A stretch of 64,000 nucleotides of DNA from an uncultured Aquimarina sp. (GCA_947498935.1 CANMMM010000015.1:62001-126000); one strand, 5' to 3'. Counted from the stretch's first letter, positions 46,701 through 55,434 are shown. Translations and numbers: made by a program. The notes: generated from the sequence alone by a model not told the origin.

Positions 46701-48707
46701 CCCGATCCAGTGATCGTTACACTTAGCAAAACACCCCCACTATGCCACGGAGAAGCAAACGGAAGCATGACCCTGACCGCTAGCGGCGGGACTAACAGTT
46801 ATACCTACCGTATCAAAACAGTGGTAGGTACTTATAGCGATTGGTTGCCTTTTACCGATGGTGCGCAAACTACCATAGCGGGATTAGCCTCAGAAAGTTA
46901 TCATATACAAGTCAGAGATACCAACGGTTGTTTGTTTGAAGAAGACGGTAGACCTGCAATCATTCGCGAGTTATTATCACAGCCCGATGCGATACGCATC
47001 ACCGACATCCTTACCGAAGATGCCTCTGGGTATCAGCGTACAGATGGTAGCATTCAGCTGACCGCTATCGGAGGTGTTGCCCCCTATACGTATCAGTGGC
47101 AGGATGCTAGTGGCGCTATAGTAGGCACTACCGATACCCTTACCGGTATTGGGGCCGGAGCATACAGCATACAAATCACTGATGCAAATGCATGTACCTA
47201 TACACAAGAAATAGCCATTACAGAACCCGCACTGTTAGAAGTAAGCATACAATTGGTGAATATTGTATTGTGTAAAGACGATACTAACGGAAGCCTTAAT
47301 GCCGTAGCCCAAGGCGGTATTGCCAATACCTATACCTATCAGTGGTTTGTACAAGGCGATCCTACGGCGATCCACAGCGGTAGTACTCTAAGTAGTATCG
47401 GCAGTGGTACTTACTATGTAGTAGTTACCGATGCCAATGCCAATACCGCACAGAGTGCGCCATTCGTACTTACAGAACCAGAAACACTTACTGTGAGTCT
47501 ATCGGCAGACTACACCTTGTGTGGAGACAGTACAGATTGGACGATCACAAGTAGCGTACAAGGTGGTACGCCACCCTATACGTATACATGGGATACAGGC
47601 GCGACTACCGCACAGCTCGATGCCGTATTTGCAGGTAGCTATACCGTATTGGTAGTAGATGCCAATGGATGTACTGCAGAAACTAGTATCACTATAGCAG
47701 TACCCCCTGCATTAGCCGTATCAGCCATCAATACTCCTGTTACCTGCTTTGGAGGTAGCGACGGTGCATTGGCAGTAAACGTTACAGGCGGATTGCCCCC
47801 TTATACCTATCAATGGAATAACGGAAGTACTACAGCAGCGATCACCGCACTCGTAGCAGATACCTATACAGCCATCGTTACCGATAGCAAAGGCTGTACA
47901 TTCACAGAAAGCTATACCATTACGCAGCCAGCTGAATTGATTGTAGACCTCGGATCTGATGTTACCCTTTGTGTAGATCAAGTACATACCGTAGATGCCA
48001 CACTAGCTACAGGCGTAGACTATCTATGGACCTCAGACACAGGTTTCCAAAGCACAGATGCGATCATCGAGATCGAAGCAGCAGGTACCTATACAGTAGT
48101 TGTTACCGATGCACAGGGATGTACTGCTACCGATAGCATTACTGTAGCACGTGCCGATGAAGAGATTACCGCATCGTTTATTGCCTCTTCGCAAGTATTT
48201 GCAGGAGAATCCTTTGTGATTGTAGACATCAGTGACCCACAGCCCGATAGCCTGTCATGGATCGTACCAGAAGGCGTAGCCATCGAATTCCAAGATACTT
48301 CGTATGCAGAATTGCGTATCGATACCCCTGGAGAATACGACATCAGTGTACAGATCGGCTCAGGAGACTGTATCGATATACAAACCAAAAAAGTATTGGT
48401 AGTCAATAAAACCATCGAGACAGACCCTACAGCCACTAGCGAGGAAGAAACGACCAAGATCGATTTTAAAACCTATCCAAACCCGAATCGCGGAAACTTT
48501 ACGGCAGCCATCACACTGGCCAAGCCACAAGCCGTGAGTGTAAAAGTGTATAATATGGTCAATAACCTATTAGTAGATAGTAGAGAAGGAGCGGGCAAAG
48601 ACACCTATGAATTTACCTACGATCTGGGGTATTTACCAGGCGGTATTTATTTTATATGGATGGAGACCAGTTCAGGAAATCAAGTACATAAATTAATTAT
48701 AGAATAG
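40746..48707 (+). CDS. Giant SprB-repeat surface protein with T9SS sorting domain
   Basis: A 2653 aa protein related in build to the flavobacterial gliding adhesin SprB. The start at 40746 (MKTNKTLLLLLIGILIGMNA, MAQ) gives the signal peptide. After a ~450-residue unique N-region come about 23 SprB-type repeats of 75-90 residues, with the hallmark (V/I)xCxGxxxGxIxxxxxGGxxPYxYxW, then xGxYxVxVxDxNGC. They are followed by a PKD/Ig-like part and a type A sorting domain (TYPNPNRGNFTAAI, LPGGIYFIWMET). It is therefore exported by the type IX system and displayed on the cell surface, probably as adhesin or long stalk. It is the third gene of the island operon. Confidence 0.92.
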   Translation: MKTNKTLLLLLIGILIGMNAMAQKYTVKLSGYIEKDPGLSYRINHCRNDHYLEVTFLYEDGSQSTTKRIGFESFGSNGFRSVEVIDKIDINTNKYIRSIKVKGSRAYAGRCERRSATTELPISRSERRNFCLKKRFIDTVNNDIIKQWIGELTLEFIPNYEIKFSDGTSVSATYNACTGDDIQVEAPTGYPNENEFSWQFLAGEKLGPIPTPAFKAVRDAYERARTAHDNCTRNNPGFCSFTQQELNIATSNFFGFRGETHFPVPDWRFISGKTGRKVGISLDDMYSPSSSEYSSKIGTPIQIRAIYRCAIEPKEEDIQQLTVRYFPAPPKVTRAEKEDLNCATSKDGSFRLFFDRNLNRGEVLNINLYKLNNGATPVSNPPPITGQPLLDRVNDNYIPSDQNIGITRLVNNSHTWNEKNITRGHYAALVTGYRSLREAQNAPPNPILLPLCEPFWYFFEIVAPDEVSFLKVQKLSDQKCEGSDSGEIRIEATGGSGTYNYDIKGPKDVQGSFTESAGFKVVAGLPAGTYTITLKDSNNCFEKGNTSQTITIDPVTPISHNAINPQGVGAPGLEDGSIRISSVSGGTPFINSGRASYNYSVLVNSVVHSSGRGESSGFDILGLPAGTHTIRYTDANGCTKDLPLPRITAPDRITFNLAIKNPSCFAAADGTLSVSKIRGGYGNYTIEWKRNESAYGSGTSITGGEGSYDVTIKDNRSGIAERRNIRFTIPPKIEIESINATPIICFGGTSVVTVTVKGSAPVNAYQYAEWTGSTTQWQDSNTFTLAANAAGYRFRVRNRLVNTCLSDISTTPLRISEPAPITIQNTAVTQNTVFGQEQGQINLTVRGGKSPYTVTWTRDGAPIPNSGTAITNLPAGVYVARITDSTNSCSMTSGTITVTQPDLLVATIVAIDTIDCFGQRATLAAEASGGSESYTYTWRHNGSILSQTARQLSNLAPGRYDVQVNDGYTTADATINIQEPDPLALTIRGEALSCFDGSDGRILLNPSGGTPPYSFSIDAKNSYFSEATLTNRTIENLRAATYEVWIKDANGCEMAVPQRTTLGAPDPIIITENQVIDATTPGGTNGSIDISIQGGTGAYTITWTKADDPAYTATTEDISNQNAGMYTVTVQDENNCIESTTLEIQEPLPIEVLINTQAPVLCNGETFAELIAVVSGGYPIISTPADFRYRWFRIENGREIFMNVDIRQDVLTAVGSGTYKVEVSDAEGETATHTYFLAEPEALTVALTAAPTQVLCHGAATGAIDITVAGGPKDASGAYLPYSFTWTKTEDPTFSATTEDLTNITAGTYHVVVVDDNLCTTSLAQAVRITEPTAPIELQQESITHLTGFQTGNGGIFVRMSGGTPPYRYEWRVLGESTVLGTTPVIQNIQAGTYELTVRDANECVFTKAFEVTQPPLLEITNISADSDILCHGDATVSLVATVAGGVPPYTYQWYYPATPTLLLSTTNELVNRAAGTYELKVVDANNNEAIRPYTILQPDPLAATYAMKAVNCYGGTDGGIDLSITGGTAPYTYIWSTGATTQDIDQVATGEYTVTVRDVNFCEIVVPITVTQPAAALYVDAVVINDATGHQLTNGSIDLTIAGGTAPYTYEWKASSSPTVLATTQQIENLGEGTYTVAVEDANGCVLALQTYAVGAPDPIGITLSEEAINCFGETGTLTATVVGGVPPYSYVWTDAAGTTVSTEASTGAVASGIYNVSITDANNNQEAITGIPLDQPTALVIDAITVTDVTCYQGNDGKIEVSVSGGTGDYTYVWNNLGSTTSELSDQIAGAYELTITDANGCSIQTGSITIDEPVRYDVTNANLIRPSGDTVADGSIRTTITGGVAPYTYTWTTSGTVLQSTVATTAITDTLANIPEGTYTLTVEDQIGCRIQKTYSLADPGELLIAVELVTPVACFGAANASLTVVTTGGSGGNTYTWYDAADDRIVGNRQTLQDIPTGNYYVIVSNVDGIQEQSAIFEVGTPDPVIVTLSKTPPLCHGEANGSMTLTASGGTNSYTYRIKTVVGTYSDWLPFTDGAQTTIAGLASESYHIQVRDTNGCLFEEDGRPAIIRELLSQPDAIRITDILTEDASGYQRTDGSIQLTAIGGVAPYTYQWQDASGAIVGTTDTLTGIGAGAYSIQITDANACTYTQEIAITEPALLEVSIQLVNIVLCKDDTNGSLNAVAQGGIANTYTYQWFVQGDPTAIHSGSTLSSIGSGTYYVVVTDANANTAQSAPFVLTEPETLTVSLSADYTLCGDSTDWTITSSVQGGTPPYTYTWDTGATTAQLDAVFAGSYTVLVVDANGCTAETSITIAVPPALAVSAINTPVTCFGGSDGALAVNVTGGLPPYTYQWNNGSTTAAITALVADTYTAIVTDSKGCTFTESYTITQPAELIVDLGSDVTLCVDQVHTVDATLATGVDYLWTSDTGFQSTDAIIEIEAAGTYTVVVTDAQGCTATDSITVARADEEITASFIASSQVFAGESFVIVDISDPQPDSLSWIVPEGVAIEFQDTSYAELRIDTPGEYDISVQIGSGDCIDIQTKKVLVVNKTIETDPTATSEEETTKIDFKTYPNPNRGNFTAAITLAKPQAVSVKVYNMVNNLLVDSREGAGKDTYEFTYDLGYLPGGIYFIWMETSSGNQVHKLIIE

Positions 48708-48736
48708 CACAACCCCACGAATCTAACCAGTACTCT

Positions 48737-51241
48737 ATGAACCGACTCCAGCATAGGTATATGCGATATAGGATACCATGTATCCATCAACTTATATGTT
48801 TTATGATGCTATTTAGCGTACATATCGGTAGTTACAGTCAGGACTTAGGACAGATTGGCAAAGCCAAGCTGTTCAAGGTATCTGGTGGTGTCACTGCTAA
48901 TGCGGTGTATTACGAGGGGCTAGCCAATCGCGCCCCCTTTACCTATTTCCTATCAGGAAATATAAACCTTAACATCAGTGGGCTGTACACACTGCCATTT
49001 TCATTTTCGTATAGCAATCAGGAGTTTACCAGCAGTCAGCCCTTTTCGTTTAATCGGCTGAGTATGCATCCATCCTATAAATGGGTAGCTACCCATATAG
49101 GCGATGTAAGTATGACGTTTTCGCCTTACACCCTTAGTGGGCATCAATTCACAGGAGTAGGAGTAGACCTCACCCCACCGGGCGCATGGAAACTAAGTGC
49201 CATGTACGGTCGATTGCTCAAAGAATCCGAGTACACCCCCGATGACCCACAATCCGAACCCGCCTATAAGCGTATCGGCTATGGATTAAAAACCCAATAT
49301 ACCCACGATCGATTTTCGGTAGGCGTTATTCTATTCAGAGCAGCGGACGATCCTACATCGATCACCGACCCCGTACCCTTAGAACTAGAATTACAGCCCA
49401 AAGAAAATATTGTAGCCAGTGTAGAAAGCAGTGTCAAGCTATTTGATAAAGGGAAATTGGCGATCACTTATGCCAGTTCCTTACTCACAGAAGACACCAA
49501 TGCCGCTGGTGCGCAAGAAGCAGGCAGTCCCCTATCAGCACTGATCACCGATAATGTCTCTACACAGCAGTACAATGCCTATAATGCCGATTTCAGTTAC
49601 CAGCTCACCGCCACGACCAGTGTAGGAGTAGGCTATGAATACATCGACCCTGAGTATAGAACATTAGGCGCCTATTTTTTTAATAACGACCTAGAGAATA
49701 TGACGGTCAATGCCTCTCAAACCCTTTTTGAGAGTAAAGTGACCCTAGGTGCCAATGCAGGCTTACAGCGCGATGACCTCGATAATACCAAGAGCAGTCA
49801 ATTACAGCGTGTGGTGAGTGCCTTTAATGCCACTTACACCCCTACAGAAACCATTAACATTGCTGCCAGTTATTCCAATTTTCAGTCATTTACCAATATC
49901 AAAAACCAGTTCGATGTCATCAATGAATTAGCCCCTACCGATGTGATAGACAGCCTTAATTTTCAGCAAATCGCACAAAACGCGGATCTGAGTGCCAATA
50001 TCACCCTTCGTGATACGGATGCCCAGCGCAGAGACCTATCCATTGCCCTTTCGTACCAAGGCGCAGTCAATAAACAAAATGATAAGGTAACCGAAAACGG
50101 GGTGTCTGATTTCTATAATGCCAATGCCTCTTATACCCTCGGCTATCCCGCTCGCAATCTCACCATTGCCACAGCATTTAATAGTAGTTTTGCCACTATT
50201 GGCGCAGACAATACTCTGACCCTAGGCCCTACGGTAAGCCTTACCAAACACTACCTAGATAAAAAACTAAAAACCACCGCTTCTGTGGGTTACAATCAGA
50301 GCCGAGCCAATGGATTGAAGCAGAGCGAGGTCAGTAATATCAGGATGAGTGGCAATTACACCTATAAAAAGCAGCACAATCTCACGCTCAATCTCCTTTC
50401 GCAGTTTAAGAGTGGGTCGAGTAGTACCCGAGATTTTACTGCTACGCTGGGGTATAGCTATGCCTTTGATAAAATAGACCCGAAGCTCAACCTATCCAAA
50501 AAGAAAAAAACCAAAAAACAACACAAGGGATTGGAGGACATCCTTCATTTTACGTACCGCGACAGTACCTATGCGGGTACCATCCCCGAGGTCAACGCCC
50601 AGTTAGCCTCCGTGGCGCACCATCCTCATTTCGATCATATCCCTCAGTATAAAAAAGAAGATTTATCAGCAATGCGCAAAGCCATCGCCCAGTATGAGGA
50701 TACCAAGGAGTACAAGGCAGGCGCGATCGAGTACCTAAAAGAACTGTACAGTTACGAAGATTATCTAAAGGGCTATGATGCACTGATCTTTTCTATTTTA
50801 CAAGAATTACAGGCAGACATGCAGCGATTGGATTATAATTTCGAGCAGGAATTTGTAAAAACACAGGTTACTTTGGCAGAGCATCCATTGCATTCGCTCT
50901 CCCCTCAGGAGCGCAGTCAGTCCGATGCCCAATCGCAGGCTAGTTATGCTGCGTTGTCTGAACAAAGCGAAGAAGCCCTAGCCAAACTTATAGCCCACCG
51001 ATGGATGCTCCCGCAGATCAGTAGTTATAGCAGCTTGCAAAAAGTACAAAAACCCGATCCTTATCTCAGCCAGCTGATGGCACAGGAAAAAGAAACATTA
51101 TTTCGTATGAAAGATACAGGAGTGTCTCCTCAAAAAATTGAAAAATATCTTATCAAACAGCTGATTGATTTTTATTGGAATACTTCTAAAGATCATACCG
51201 ATCCAGACGAATTCGAACTAAAATATACCGAAGAAAAATAA
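48737..51241 (+). CDS. Outer-membrane beta-barrel protein with C-terminal helical domain
   Basis: An 834 aa exported protein; the signal peptide runs to about residue 35 (ending HIGSYSQ). Residues about 45-590 are amphipathic beta-strands with aromatic girdles (YFLSGNINLNISGLYTLPFS, FSYSNQEFTSSQPFSFNRLS, NLTIATAFNSSFATIG), as in outer-membrane barrels. After a Lys-rich linker (LSKKKKTKKQHKG, about 590) comes a ~210-residue charged helical domain ending IDFYWNTSKD. The family was not identified. It lies 29 bases after the SprB-repeat gene and probably forms its membrane partner or exporter-linked anchor. The DNA of this gene is richer in G+C than the region beyond 53,000. Confidence 0.82.
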   Translation: MNRLQHRYMRYRIPCIHQLICFMMLFSVHIGSYSQDLGQIGKAKLFKVSGGVTANAVYYEGLANRAPFTYFLSGNINLNISGLYTLPFSFSYSNQEFTSSQPFSFNRLSMHPSYKWVATHIGDVSMTFSPYTLSGHQFTGVGVDLTPPGAWKLSAMYGRLLKESEYTPDDPQSEPAYKRIGYGLKTQYTHDRFSVGVILFRAADDPTSITDPVPLELELQPKENIVASVESSVKLFDKGKLAITYASSLLTEDTNAAGAQEAGSPLSALITDNVSTQQYNAYNADFSYQLTATTSVGVGYEYIDPEYRTLGAYFFNNDLENMTVNASQTLFESKVTLGANAGLQRDDLDNTKSSQLQRVVSAFNATYTPTETINIAASYSNFQSFTNIKNQFDVINELAPTDVIDSLNFQQIAQNADLSANITLRDTDAQRRDLSIALSYQGAVNKQNDKVTENGVSDFYNANASYTLGYPARNLTIATAFNSSFATIGADNTLTLGPTVSLTKHYLDKKLKTTASVGYNQSRANGLKQSEVSNIRMSGNYTYKKQHNLTLNLLSQFKSGSSSTRDFTATLGYSYAFDKIDPKLNLSKKKKTKKQHKGLEDILHFTYRDSTYAGTIPEVNAQLASVAHHPHFDHIPQYKKEDLSAMRKAIAQYEDTKEYKAGAIEYLKELYSYEDYLKGYDALIFSILQELQADMQRLDYNFEQEFVKTQVTLAEHPLHSLSPQERSQSDAQSQASYAALSEQSEEALAKLIAHRWMLPQISSYSSLQKVQKPDPYLSQLMAQEKETLFRMKDTGVSPQKIEKYLIKQLIDFYWNTSKDHTDPDEFELKYTEEK

Positions 51242-51305
51242 CCAACAGCACAGTGATTATGAACACAAACCGTACGCTATATACCAAGCCTGATTATCAT
51301 GATGA

Positions 51306-51392
51306 GGGCGTTCCCCAAGGGTCGGGCTATCCGTTGCAATTCCTCGCCCTCCTACCGTCGGGCTGTGGGATTTCCACTGCTATCCCTAACGC
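51306..51392 (-). repeat. Family A palindromic repeat, copy A6
   Basis: From GGGCGTTCCCC to CCCTAACGC; middle type as A1 and A2. It sits between the barrel gene and the toxin gene and ends 40 bases before the toxin start, so it interrupts the island operon. Confidence 0.8.
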
Positions 51393-51431
51393 AAAAAATC
51401 ATCAACCGATCATCAAAATATCCTTATCGAT

Positions 51432-54400
51432 ATGAAAAATACGTGTCTTTTAATTTCCTTTTTGATATTGATCACCTTGCCACTGATGGCGCAGCAATTT
51501 CCTGTACAGGTATTTGCCAATGTCAATCCTCCTGCTCCCGTGCATATTTATAATTATGCCGATGCGATGACGATCAATAGCCCCCTGCGGGTACGCCTCT
51601 TATTACGTGATTTGAGCATTACCAACCGTAGGATTCGGCTCAAGGTATTTATCGAGGGCAATGGGCTAAAAGTACAAAGCAGAGATCTAGCCATTATCGG
51701 TGCACCGCTATTTATCGATGGAGGGAGTCCCTTGGTATTAAACAATACAGAACTTGCCCCGTATTTTGAGTTACAGAACCTCCAAGGCATCGGCAATCGC
51801 CAGTATGGGCAGACGCTGCGCGAAGGTTCTTACCAATTCTGTTTCGAGGTGTATGACTTTTTTACCAATCGCCGATTATCGCAAAAAAGCTGTGCCACTA
51901 CTTTTATCTTTAACAATGATCCTCCACTGCTTAATATTCCTTTTAACAAGAGTAATATAGAACCCCAAGCGGTAGACAATATTGTATTTCAGTGGACGCC
52001 AAGACAGATCAATGTTAGTAATGTGGAATATGAGTTTAGTTTGGTAGAAATCTGGGATGATCATGTAGATCCCAATACCGCTTTTCTAACCAGTCCTCCG
52101 ATTTTTACTACGACTACTAGAGCCACCAGCTTTATATACGGCCCTGCACATCCCTTATTATTGCATAACAAGCGCTATGCATGGCGTGTACAAGCCAAAG
52201 CCCTCAAAGGCAGTGAAGAAATTGGGTTGTTTCGTAATGAAGGAAAGAGTGAGGTCTTTTGGTTTTCTAAGACCGAAAAATGTCCTACGTTAGATGGGGT
52301 ACATGCCGAACCCAAAGGGATTTCTAAGATCAATGTGTACTGGGAGGAAGACCCCGCTACCTATAGCGAATACACCATCATGTACCGCCAAAAAGACCGC
52401 CCGAATAGCCGTTGGTTTCATAAGCGCACCAATAGTGCATGGGCTACGGTATGGGACTTAAAGCCCAATACCACTTATGAGTACAAAGTAGCAGGCAAGT
52501 GTAAATACCAATATGGCGAGTACACAGCTGTACAATACATTACCACAGGCAGTGCCGACGATCCTAATGCCAACTATAATTGTGGGATTGTTCCCGAAGC
52601 TATTGCGATTACTAATAGAGAAGGACACCCTAATTTAATGATTGGCACTCGCATTATGGCAGGGGATTTTATGATGACCATCACCGATATTACCAGTCAG
52701 TCTAACGGAGTGATTAGCGGAAGTGGATTTGTACGTGTTCCCTATCTAGAAGGAGCACGTTTTGGGGTAACCTTTGATAATATCCTCATCAATACAGACG
52801 AAGAACTCGCCGAAGGAGAAATCGTAACTATTTACGATCCTAGTTTTGGAGAAGGAGCAACGATGGAAACTGAGGTCAATGTCACCGAATGGCTAAATAC
52901 CATTGGTGGGTTGATCAATGATGTACGAGAGGATATCGCCAATGCACTTAGTAATGGAGCAATTAGCCAAGAGGAAGCGGATGAAATGAGTGCCATTCTG
53001 GATGTTCAGGAAGAAGCCGTACAGGATGTACAAACAAATGTAGCCTCTTCGGAAGATTCCGAAGATGAAGAAGAGAAGGAAGCAGTAGCTGCAGAAAATA
53101 AATCTACCATAGAAGCTGTAAAAGAAGCTATTGGAAATGTCTCAGATCGATTAGGAGGTACAGCAGCAGAAGGTGAAGTTACAGAAGATGCTACCAACTT
53201 TTTTGATGGTTATTTACCTATAAACTCTCCATCCAATGGAATGACTGTCCAAAAAATTGAAAACAAGGGAACTCTTTTCATTCCCTTTGATAAGAAAAAT
53301 GGTACAATCAAATTTTATGAGGATTACCAAGCTGTAATAGACGGCACTCCCTATAACTTTATTTTTACCTCTAGTGTGTCCACTAAAGAAGAGATTGCCT
53401 TAGCCAGAAAAAGAGCAAATAATCCGCCTAATCAAGGTGTTGTGATTTACTATCATTATGATACTGATCAGAGTAGATTAGGGTATAAAGTAGAAATGTC
53501 TCAGAATTACTTTGGGAATGGACTAAATGATGAAGAGTTCGAATGGTCAAGAGCATCCTTTAAGCGCGGTATTAGAAACATGATAGCGCGTGTAAATTCT
53601 GTAGAGGATTGGTCTACAGAAATAGTAGACATTACTCATGATCTTAATAAGAACTTTATCAAGCCCATTCTAGCAGTAGCCAAAGTACCAGAGAATTTAT
53701 GGAATCCAGATACTTCTGGTTATGATGCAGCACCAGTACATATTGTACCTATAGGAGCAGGTATTACAGATGGAGCAATCGAAGAAGCGACAGGAACTAC
53801 TCAGCTTATCAGTTTAGTGATTGATTATTGTACGGATGACCAAGTAAAAACACAGATAGACAAGGCTTGGGAAGAATTGGATTTTGATAAGGTAGTTGGG
53901 TATGCAGAAAAATTTGTTAAAGATAGATCGGAACTCTATGAAACAGGCGTACCACATAAAATCGAATATCAATCAGGTAAAGACGTAACGGCGATTGCCA
54001 CGGCAGTAACAGGAATCGGAGCTACAGTAAAAACACTAAAAGAAAGTACCGAGTTTGTAAAAGATTTAGTTACATTAGTGAAGAAGAATGTAGATGAAGG
54101 AGTTGTATTACTTGCAAAGTATGCAAATATCAGAAAGCATTTGGGTAATTCAAGAGTGACACAATATTTTGAAATTAAAAAATTACAAGAACTTAGTACT
54201 GGAATAAAAAAGGGTAATTACAAATCTTATGAAGATTTGCTTAAAAAAGCTAATCCTGATGTCCTTGATTTAATGAATAAAATGGATGAGTTCGAGTTTG
54301 CAGAAATGATCAGAGGGTTAAGAGATTTAATGAATAATAATAAATTAGCAACCTTTGAAGAAGCGATCAAGGATGTAACCAAGTTTGATGGACAATATGG

Positions 54401-55094
54401 ATGGTTAAAATACTGGAGCAAAACACCAGGTTTAAAATATGCAATGACTACTATTCTTGATTTAAGAAAAGTGGGGAATTTATTACCTACAGGAAATGCA
54501 ACAGATATTCAATTAGCCACAATACAGGCATTTACGCGTAGTGGTGATTTTATCAACCAAGCCAAACGTTACAGTCCTGAGTTTATGGGTGAGTTTGCTG
54601 AAACAGGATGGAAACATGCTAAAGAAGGTTTTGATGAGCTAAGGAAGGTGTCTGGTAGATTGATAAAAGACAAACAAGTATTTAGTGGAAAAGCATTTTC
54701 AAAATCACAATTTGAAGCTGATTTTATGGATGGCATAGGTAAGACTATTGAACACAAGAGTTTTATATCAACCTCAAAATTGCAGTCGGTAGCCGAAGCT
54801 TTTACTAAACTAACAAAGAAGTGGGCAGGAGATGGAGAAAAAATAGCTGTAGTCCAAAGAATTACTACTAAAAACGGTGTTTATATTGATGATCTTTCTG
54901 ATTGGGGGAAAAACTTAGGTCCAACGAGACATTCAAATGCAGAGAAAGCTATTCAAATACAGGAAGAAGTAGTTTTGAACCCAGGATTATTAAAACAAGT
55001 AGCAAAGCCTATACCAATAATAGAAAATGGAGTGCATAAAACTATTGATGGTATGAAAGCATATTATATAGATTTTATAGAAGTAGTAAAATGA
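51432..55094 (+). CDS. TANFOR/FN3-type polymorphic toxin with C-terminal ART domain
   Basis: A 1220 aa exported toxin. The signal peptide MKNTCLLISFLILITLPLMA is followed by a beta-rich N-region like Bacteroidota TANFOR-type proteins (YNYADAMTINSPLRVRLLLR, GSYQFCFEVYDFFTNRRLS), an FN3-like domain (about 285-375), an acidic coiled linker (about 495-590) and a helical pre-toxin region. The last ~160 residues resemble ADP-ribosyltransferase toxins: KSFISTSKLQSVAEAF (STS motif) and IQEEVVLNPG (QxE motif). The first catalytic motif, usually YRG, reads VFSGKAFS with Ser 1085 at the Arg position. The candidate immunity gene overlaps its stop codon. DNA composition drops to AT-rich from about 53,040, marking the exchanged tip. 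Confidence 0.85.
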   Translation: MKNTCLLISFLILITLPLMAQQFPVQVFANVNPPAPVHIYNYADAMTINSPLRVRLLLRDLSITNRRIRLKVFIEGNGLKVQSRDLAIIGAPLFIDGGSPLVLNNTELAPYFELQNLQGIGNRQYGQTLREGSYQFCFEVYDFFTNRRLSQKSCATTFIFNNDPPLLNIPFNKSNIEPQAVDNIVFQWTPRQINVSNVEYEFSLVEIWDDHVDPNTAFLTSPPIFTTTTRATSFIYGPAHPLLLHNKRYAWRVQAKALKGSEEIGLFRNEGKSEVFWFSKTEKCPTLDGVHAEPKGISKINVYWEEDPATYSEYTIMYRQKDRPNSRWFHKRTNSAWATVWDLKPNTTYEYKVAGKCKYQYGEYTAVQYITTGSADDPNANYNCGIVPEAIAITNREGHPNLMIGTRIMAGDFMMTITDITSQSNGVISGSGFVRVPYLEGARFGVTFDNILINTDEELAEGEIVTIYDPSFGEGATMETEVNVTEWLNTIGGLINDVREDIANALSNGAISQEEADEMSAILDVQEEAVQDVQTNVASSEDSEDEEEKEAVAAENKSTIEAVKEAIGNVSDRLGGTAAEGEVTEDATNFFDGYLPINSPSNGMTVQKIENKGTLFIPFDKKNGTIKFYEDYQAVIDGTPYNFIFTSSVSTKEEIALARKRANNPPNQGVVIYYHYDTDQSRLGYKVEMSQNYFGNGLNDEEFEWSRASFKRGIRNMIARVNSVEDWSTEIVDITHDLNKNFIKPILAVAKVPENLWNPDTSGYDAAPVHIVPIGAGITDGAIEEATGTTQLISLVIDYCTDDQVKTQIDKAWEELDFDKVVGYAEKFVKDRSELYETGVPHKIEYQSGKDVTAIATAVTGIGATVKTLKESTEFVKDLVTLVKKNVDEGVVLLAKYANIRKHLGNSRVTQYFEIKKLQELSTGIKKGNYKSYEDLLKKANPDVLDLMNKMDEFEFAEMIRGLRDLMNNNKLATFEEAIKDVTKFDGQYGWLKYWSKTPGLKYAMTTILDLRKVGNLLPTGNATDIQLATIQAFTRSGDFINQAKRYSPEFMGEFAETGWKHAKEGFDELRKVSGRLIKDKQVFSGKAFSKSQFEADFMDGIGKTIEHKSFISTSKLQSVAEAFTKLTKKWAGDGEKIAVVQRITTKNGVYIDDLSDWGKNLGPTRHSNAEKAIQIQEEVVLNPGLLKQVAKPIPIIENGVHKTIDGMKAYYIDFIEVVK

Positions 55095-55402
55095 TAAAAC
55101 GAATAACCCCTGCAGAATTACCTGAAACGTTAACAGATGATATTTTATATATTTTAGCTGAAATGGCTGAAGAAAACCCTGTTTCACAAGAGTGGATAGA
55201 TTGTTCTAAAAAGTTAACTGATGACCAAAAGTTTAAAGTATATGAACTTAGAAGTTTAGTTAAAGAAAATAAGGAAAAAGAATTTTGGAACTCTTTAAGT
55301 GATAAAGAGCGTTTAAGAGAGCAAAAGAAAAGAAATGAGTGGTATAAAAATGCTGACCCAGATGGTTTTTATGGTAACATGGGAAATCCAGAGTATCCTT
55401 GA
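55091..55402 (+). CDS. Candidate immunity protein for the ART toxin, 103 aa
   Basis: The ATG overlaps the toxin stop (ATGATAA), the coupling typical of toxin-immunity pairs. The protein has no signal peptide, is acidic and helical at the N-terminus (LPETLTDDILYILAEMAEEN) and ends in a charged region with NPEYP. I do not recognise the family; the assignment comes from position alone. It should act in the cytosol by binding the ART domain. AT-rich composition matches the toxin tip. Confidence 0.75.
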   Translation: MIKRITPAELPETLTDDILYILAEMAEENPVSQEWIDCSKKLTDDQKFKVYELRSLVKENKEKEFWNSLSDKERLREQKKRNEWYKNADPDGFYGNMGNPEYP

Positions 55403-55434
55403 TTATTTGAATTCTTAGGATTCTAAAAAGAATC

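Noticed and set aside
42160..48100. Regularly spaced similar DNA that could suggest a CRISPR array
   Set aside because: The units are 230-260 bases long, diverged and in frame; they code for SprB protein repeats.
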